This document shows, in pieces, positions 60,250 through 64,000 of a stretch of 64,000 nucleotides of DNA. This DNA comes from Roseburia hominis (GTDB taxonomy: Bacteria > Bacillota > Clostridia > Lachnospirales > Lachnospiraceae), in the NCBI RefSeq assembly GCF_021531695.1, contig NZ_JADYUI010000007.1, positions 62,001 through 126,000 on the forward strand, written 5' to 3'. Position numbers and translations under genes: made by a program. Numbering within the stretch: the stretch's first letter is position 1; each line of letters begins with the position of its first letter. The notes beneath the pieces were generated by a model, which worked only from the letters and a program-made list of their open reading frames with translations, did no database searches and was not told where the DNA came from.

Positions 60250-60325
60250 ACTGAGCAGACCGAGGCGTAATGTCATGGAGTCGGGTCACACAAGTGACAG
60301 TGGAATCTTTCATCCACGGGACAGT
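60250..60325 (+). ncRNA. NiCo (czcD) riboswitch aptamer
   Basis: ACTGAGCAG (60250-60258) and GGGACAGT (60318-60325) are the conserved ends, with ACTG pairing CAGT. GTCAC-ACAA-GTGAC and GTGGA...TCCAC form two of the inner helices around GAGTCGGG. This matches the NiCo aptamer that senses Co2+ and Ni2+. The helix after AGCAG is poorly paired in my reading. The gene behind it is a cation exporter, as expected. Confidence 0.85.
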
Positions 60326-60357
60326 AGTTGCTAATACTGATTCGTGGGTGTTTTTTT
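60311..60357 (+). terminator. Riboswitch-controlled terminator
   Basis: CATCCACG (60311-60318) pairs with CGTGGGTG (60343-60350), with an inner CAGTA/TACTG stem, then seven Ts. The 5' strand overlaps the last aptamer helix and GGGACAGT, so metal binding should prevent the terminator from forming and allow transcription. Confidence 0.85.
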
Positions 60358-60444
60358 ATACTTTTTTATCTAAGAACAATTCTTTTCACTCCCACATATA
60401 TTTAGTGCCATAGAGCTATCTTAAATTTTTTGGAGGTAACTGAT

Positions 60445-61371
60445 ATGGAAGAAAACAAAATATTGATGAATGAAGAAGTGAGCACAGAAAGTGAATTTCG
60501 AAAAGTAGCAAATAAGGTATCCCTTATTACTATTGCAGGAAACGTAATGCTGTCGGTAGTGAAGCTTTTAGCAGGAATTATTGCACATTCCAGTGCTATG
60601 ATATCCGATGCAATACATTCGGCATCTGATGTATTTAGTACATTTGTTGTTATTATTGGGATAAAGCTGTCTTCAAAGAAAGCAGACCGGGAACATCCTT
60701 ACGGACATGAGCGTTTGGAATGTGTGGCGGCAATCATCCTTGCGATGGTGCTATTTATAACGGGCTTAGGTATTGGAGTGGATGCATTCAAAAATATTGT
60801 GCAAGGCAAATATAATGATTTGCAGACACCCGGTATGTTAGCACTTGTAGCAGCGATTGTTTCAATTGTCAGCAAAGAAGGTATGTACTGGTATACAAGA
60901 TTCTATGCGAAGAAAATAGATTCCAGTGCATTGATGGCAGACGCATGGCATCATCGTTCCGATGCATTTTCATCTATAGGAGCATTAATAGGTATTTGCG
61001 GAGCCAGACTTGGATTTCCGGTCATGGACTCTGTTGCCAGTCTTGTGATTTTTGTATTTATCGTAAAAGCTGCATACGACATATTTAAGGATGCTTTGGA
61101 TAAAATGGTGGACCATTCTTGTGATGAAGAGACAGAAAAGCAGATTTCTGAGTGTGTTATGAGAAATGAACAGGTATTAGGGATTGACTTGCTTCAAACG
61201 CGTATGTTTGGCAATAAGATATATGTAGATATTGAAATTGGTCTGCCGTCTTATTATACATTAGAACAATCACATGGGATTGCGGAAGCAGTACATCAGG
61301 AAATAGAGCATAACTTCCCAAAGGTGAAACATATTATGGTGCATGTAAATCCGGCAGATGAAACAGAGTAA
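60445..61371 (+). CDS. Cation diffusion facilitator exporter (CzcD-like)
   Basis: 308 residues with six membrane helices. The metal-site residues appear in HSSAMISDAIHSASDVFST and ADAWHHRSDAFSSIGALIG (H-x3-D pairs), with DREHPYGHERLECVAA between. The C-terminal domain (DLLQTRMFGNKIYVDIEIGL) is the usual metallochaperone-like fold. It exports a divalent metal against protons. The NiCo riboswitch upstream points to nickel or cobalt. TGGAGGT fits the ATG at 60445; the earlier in-frame codon at 60430 overlaps this site. Confidence 0.93.
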   Translation: MEENKILMNEEVSTESEFRKVANKVSLITIAGNVMLSVVKLLAGIIAHSSAMISDAIHSASDVFSTFVVIIGIKLSSKKADREHPYGHERLECVAAIILAMVLFITGLGIGVDAFKNIVQGKYNDLQTPGMLALVAAIVSIVSKEGMYWYTRFYAKKIDSSALMADAWHHRSDAFSSIGALIGICGARLGFPVMDSVASLVIFVFIVKAAYDIFKDALDKMVDHSCDEETEKQISECVMRNEQVLGIDLLQTRMFGNKIYVDIEIGLPSYYTLEQSHGIAEAVHQEIEHNFPKVKHIMVHVNPADETE

Positions 61372-61482
61372 AGGATTTACACAAAAATGTTTTAAATTTT
61401 ACATAAAGATGCCATTGGATTTTACATTACAATGCTAAAATATTGCAGTGATTTGAACCGATAAGCCACGAAGTGGCAGCGA

Positions 61483-61523
61483 TTCATGCGCAAGTAGCAA
61501 AGCGGACTGCAAATGTCTGCTTT
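61483..61523 (+). ncRNA. Hairpin block shared with 12903-12943
   Basis: About 30 of 40 bases match the block in the AraC leader: TTCATG, AAGTAG, AAGCGGA.TGC, TCTG in the same order. AAAGCGGAC pairs with GTCTGCTTT around TGCAAAT, and the pair changes relative to the other copy keep pairing. A small GCCAC-GAA-GTGGC hairpin lies just upstream (61464). It sits in the leader of the transporter gene at 61548. Confidence 0.5.
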
Positions 61524-61547
61524 ACAGAAAAGTGAAGGAGCATCTTT

Positions 61548-62927
61548 ATGTTAAAGAAAGAGAAAAAAGATCGTGGTTACAAGACCTCACAGCTTGTTTT
61601 AGCCAGTTTCGCATTTGGAAGCATTATGGTTTTATGGACTATTTACAACTCCTATGTGCCGCTGATTTTAGATCAAAAGCTAAATCATCTTGGCAGTATA
61701 ACGCTGGGGAGTGCCACGATAGCTACACTAATTGGATTTATTATGGCAATTGACAATTTTTTTGGATTAATCTTTCAACCGATTTTTGGGAAAAAATCAG
61801 ATGGCACCAGAAGTCGTTTTGGAAAAAGAATGCCATATGTCATTACCGGAATTCTTATTTGTTCTGCACTGTTTGTCCTGATTCCCCTAATGGCAAGAAT
61901 TGATGGAATAGCAGGGATTGCTGCCATGATGGCAGTTATCATCTGCTTTAATTTTGTCATGTCAACCTGGCGGGCACCCTGTGTGGCAATCATGCCGGAT
62001 ATGGTGCCGGCAGAATACCAAAGTGATGGAAACGCAGTTGTAAATATGACATCAGCTGTTTTTACCGTTATTGCATCCGCATCGGCAGGTATTTTAGGAT
62101 TGTTTGGATTGGGAAGTAAAATTGATGGCGGTGAGTACAGTTTGGTATTTATCTTTGGGGCATGTCTTGCTTTGCTTAGTCTGGTAGTTTTACTGACTTG
62201 CGTAAAGTGGAAAGATAATCGGGAAGAAAAATTTGAATGTGAAAACAAAGCACAGGAGAAAAAAAGAGAAAGTATCAGAAGTCTTGGGCTTACAGAAGAT
62301 GAAAAACGAAGTATGATTATCATGATGATTGCATTGTTTTGTATTTCCGGTACAAGTGATGGGGTAGGAACCTATTTTACCTTGTATGCAACGAAACTGC
62401 TTGGGATGAGTGCAACTACGGCTACCATGATTAAAACCGTTGGTACACTGGGAGCAGTGCTTGTTGCAGTACCTGCCGGTGTTTTGGGGAGAAAGCTCGG
62501 AAGGAGAAAGACCATTCTTACCGGATTATCCATTGTGATTGGGATGCATATATTGATGTATGCCCTGCCGTATACAGCAGGCAGTCATATCGTGGCATGG
62601 ATGTATTTATGCTATTTTATTTATGCAGGAGCATTTATTATGATAAACATTAACACTTTACCGATTATGCTCTCAATTGGAGGGGAAGAGCGGTATGGTG
62701 CATTCACGGGATATTATTATTTTGCAACATTTACGGCGGCTGTAATCTGTCCGGTCGTAATTGGATTTATTGTAGGAAAGACCAATTATAATATGATTCA
62801 TATTTTTGCATTATGCCTTATTATCGTTGCATTTTTCTGTATGAGGAAGGTACGTCACGGCGAACATCTGAGTGAACAGGAAGAAAAGGCGATGGAAGCA
62901 GCAATACAGGCAGCAGAAAATGCCTGA
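61548..62927 (+). CDS. MFS/GPH-type sugar transporter
   Basis: 459 residues, 12 membrane segments. DNFFGLIFQPIFGKKSDGTR SRFGKRMPY is the conserved loop between helices 2 and 3 of the GPH/SLC45-like major facilitators, and STWRAPCVAIMPDMVPAEYQ is another signature. It likely imports a sugar or glycoside by cation symport. GAAGGAG precedes the ATG. It is followed after 15 bases by a glycerophosphodiesterase gene, so a glycerol-phosphodiester is a possible substrate. Confidence 0.88.
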   Translation: MLKKEKKDRGYKTSQLVLASFAFGSIMVLWTIYNSYVPLILDQKLNHLGSITLGSATIATLIGFIMAIDNFFGLIFQPIFGKKSDGTRSRFGKRMPYVITGILICSALFVLIPLMARIDGIAGIAAMMAVIICFNFVMSTWRAPCVAIMPDMVPAEYQSDGNAVVNMTSAVFTVIASASAGILGLFGLGSKIDGGEYSLVFIFGACLALLSLVVLLTCVKWKDNREEKFECENKAQEKKRESIRSLGLTEDEKRSMIIMMIALFCISGTSDGVGTYFTLYATKLLGMSATTATMIKTVGTLGAVLVAVPAGVLGRKLGRRKTILTGLSIVIGMHILMYALPYTAGSHIVAWMYLCYFIYAGAFIMININTLPIMLSIGGEERYGAFTGYYYFATFTAAVICPVVIGFIVGKTNYNMIHIFALCLIIVAFFCMRKVRHGEHLSEQEEKAMEAAIQAAENA

Positions 62928-62942
62928 AAAAGGAGGAGTTTT

Positions 62943-63905
62943 ATGAGAACAACAGTGATTGCACATAGAGGAGCATCCCATTCGGCACCGGAAAATACAC
63001 TTGCGGCATTTTTAAAGGCAAAAGAGCTTGGTGCAGATGGGTTTGAAACAGATGTTCAGCTGACGAAAGACGGAAAAATGGTGATGCATCATAATTATAC
63101 GATTGATGCAAATACAGATGGTAGCGGCAGAATCATAGACATGACTTTAGAGGAGTTAAAAACTTATGATTTCGGTTCGTGGAAAGGCAAAAAATTTAAA
63201 GGTGAGAAGATCCTGACTTTGCAGGAATGTTTAGAAGTTGCAGAACAATTCCGGATGGTAAATATTGAATTAAAAGCACCACTGGATCGAACAATACCGT
63301 ATGTAGAACCGGTGGCAAAGACAATCAAAGATACAGGCATGACTGGAAAAATCATTATTTCAGCATTTGATCATTCTCTACTTAGAGAAATGAAACAGCT
63401 GCTTCCGGACATAAAAGTGGGAGCATTGACCTTGCCTCCATTAGAAGGAATACCTAAAATTGAGCTGGCGGGACAATATTTACCGGAAGATGTGTCTTTA
63501 GCGGAGATTAAAAGAGAGGATATTACAATTCCGGAAGATAACGTGATTAATCTGGAAGCGCTTGGAATCGGTGGAAAGGATATCCTATCTGCTGCAATGG
63601 AGCAGATTCGGGCAATCGCAGCCATTTATCCTGGAAAATCATTAAAAGAAGTTTTAAATGAATTGCAAAAGCAGCAAAATCTGGAAGAGTATGTATCAAA
63701 TCTGGACTTTAAACTCGATTATCTGCACTGTGAATATCATTCCTGTTTTAAAAATCCGGAATTGATAGAAAAAATGCACGAGATGGGTGTTGGAGTTAAT
63801 CCGTGGACAGTAGACAAAAAGGCGGATTTAAGAACATTACTTGCAATGAAACCGGACGGAATTATTACGAACCGTCCGAAACGCCTGTTAAAACTATTAG
63901 CGTGA
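62943..63905 (+). CDS. Glycerophosphodiester phosphodiesterase
   Basis: 320 residues. IAHRGASHSAPENTLAAFLK has the catalytic HRG..xxPENT, and FETDVQLTKDGKMVMHHNYT holds the metal-binding E-x-D and second histidine. NIELKAP and a C-terminal VNPWTVDKKADLRTLLAMKP DGIITNRP complete the TIM barrel. It releases glycerol 3-phosphate and an alcohol. An insertion of about 70 residues near 170-245 makes it longer than usual. No signal peptide, so it is cytosolic and probably acts on compounds imported by 61548. AGGAGG precedes the ATG. Confidence 0.94.
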   Translation: MRTTVIAHRGASHSAPENTLAAFLKAKELGADGFETDVQLTKDGKMVMHHNYTIDANTDGSGRIIDMTLEELKTYDFGSWKGKKFKGEKILTLQECLEVAEQFRMVNIELKAPLDRTIPYVEPVAKTIKDTGMTGKIIISAFDHSLLREMKQLLPDIKVGALTLPPLEGIPKIELAGQYLPEDVSLAEIKREDITIPEDNVINLEALGIGGKDILSAAMEQIRAIAAIYPGKSLKEVLNELQKQQNLEEYVSNLDFKLDYLHCEYHSCFKNPELIEKMHEMGVGVNPWTVDKKADLRTLLAMKPDGIITNRPKRLLKLLA

Positions 63906-63942
63906 TTGGCAAGTTACAAAGCAGAGTTGAATAGTTAAGAAC

Positions 63943-63981
63943 CTCCGGAATTGACATAATAATCCATTCGGAGATTTTTTT
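63943..63981 (+). terminator. Terminator after the glycerophosphodiesterase gene
   Basis: CTCCGGAAT pairs with ATTCGGAG with one bulge, followed by seven Ts (63975-63981). Confidence 0.8.
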
Positions 63982-64000
63982 GTTGTACGACAATGCGCAG

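Overview
The window looks like a chromosomal segment of a low-GC, anaerobic, spore-forming Firmicute, most likely a gut Lachnospiraceae (class Clostridia). The signs are Spo0A and CodY, strong AGGAGG-type ribosome sites, AT-rich intergenic DNA, a helD-type helicase, an OPT transporter paired with a PqqD-like protein, a GGGtGRT-protein locus, LuxS, and a NiCo riboswitch of the type described in Clostridia. No rRNA, CRISPR array, intact insertion sequence or prophage is visible. One tRNA (Thr, CGT) is present.

Layout. 1-2968: a LysR regulator diverges from pyrBI (pyrimidine synthesis). pyrI has lost its nucleotide-binding domain in frame, and the antiporter gene behind it is split by a one-base frameshift in a T run. 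3187-7051: an accessory patch of small genes (DUF4869-type protein and companion, two GNAT acetyltransferases, three overlapping small ORFs) mixed with gene relics, including two modules that look like a tandem duplication followed by reciprocal internal deletions. 7064-8125: chorismate mutase and a hydrolase. 8315-15616: a long catabolic cluster (2Fe-2S protein, FAD/4Fe-4S protein, BFD-type protein, FAD oxidase, ornithine-cyclodeaminase-like protein, AraC regulator, divergent PII protein, APC permease), probably for oxidising and importing an amino acid or amine. 15901-24196: membrane proteins, spo0A, glgA, codY, tRNA-Thr and a 51-residue ORF. 24429-30802: helD, OPT transporter, PqqD-like protein and a glucose-type PTS. 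30847-32992: a radical SAM/TetR operon with its own operators, then a DUF1858 protein.

33000-33900 holds no clear gene. It contains a large imperfect inverted repeat and a MITE-like element. 33902-35106 is an unfamiliar three-gene set (DUF4869-like, small P-loop ATPase, short third protein). 35170-41281: phosphatase, sce7726-type nuclease-like protein, SDR, LacI regulator, MATE pump and an ABC transporter lacking a binding protein. 41443-54840: housekeeping genes (queH, argH, asd, plsC-like, ttcA-like, dtd, ldh, luxS, topB) interrupted by another MITE-like copy. 54920-63905: a left-handed beta-helix protein, the NifU-like/GGGtGRT pair, a toroid protein, PAP2, a membrane-anchored XRE regulator, a NiCo riboswitch with its cation exporter, an MFS transporter and a glycerophosphodiesterase.

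Three signals stand out at the nucleotide scale. A terminal-inverted-repeat element family (15661, 33403, 48070, plus one lone end at 45779) includes a copy with 7-bp flanking repeats that replaced a gene's stop codon. A hairpin shared by two distant leaders (12903 and 61483) has compensatory base changes. The accessory patch preserves repeat-mediated internal deletions.
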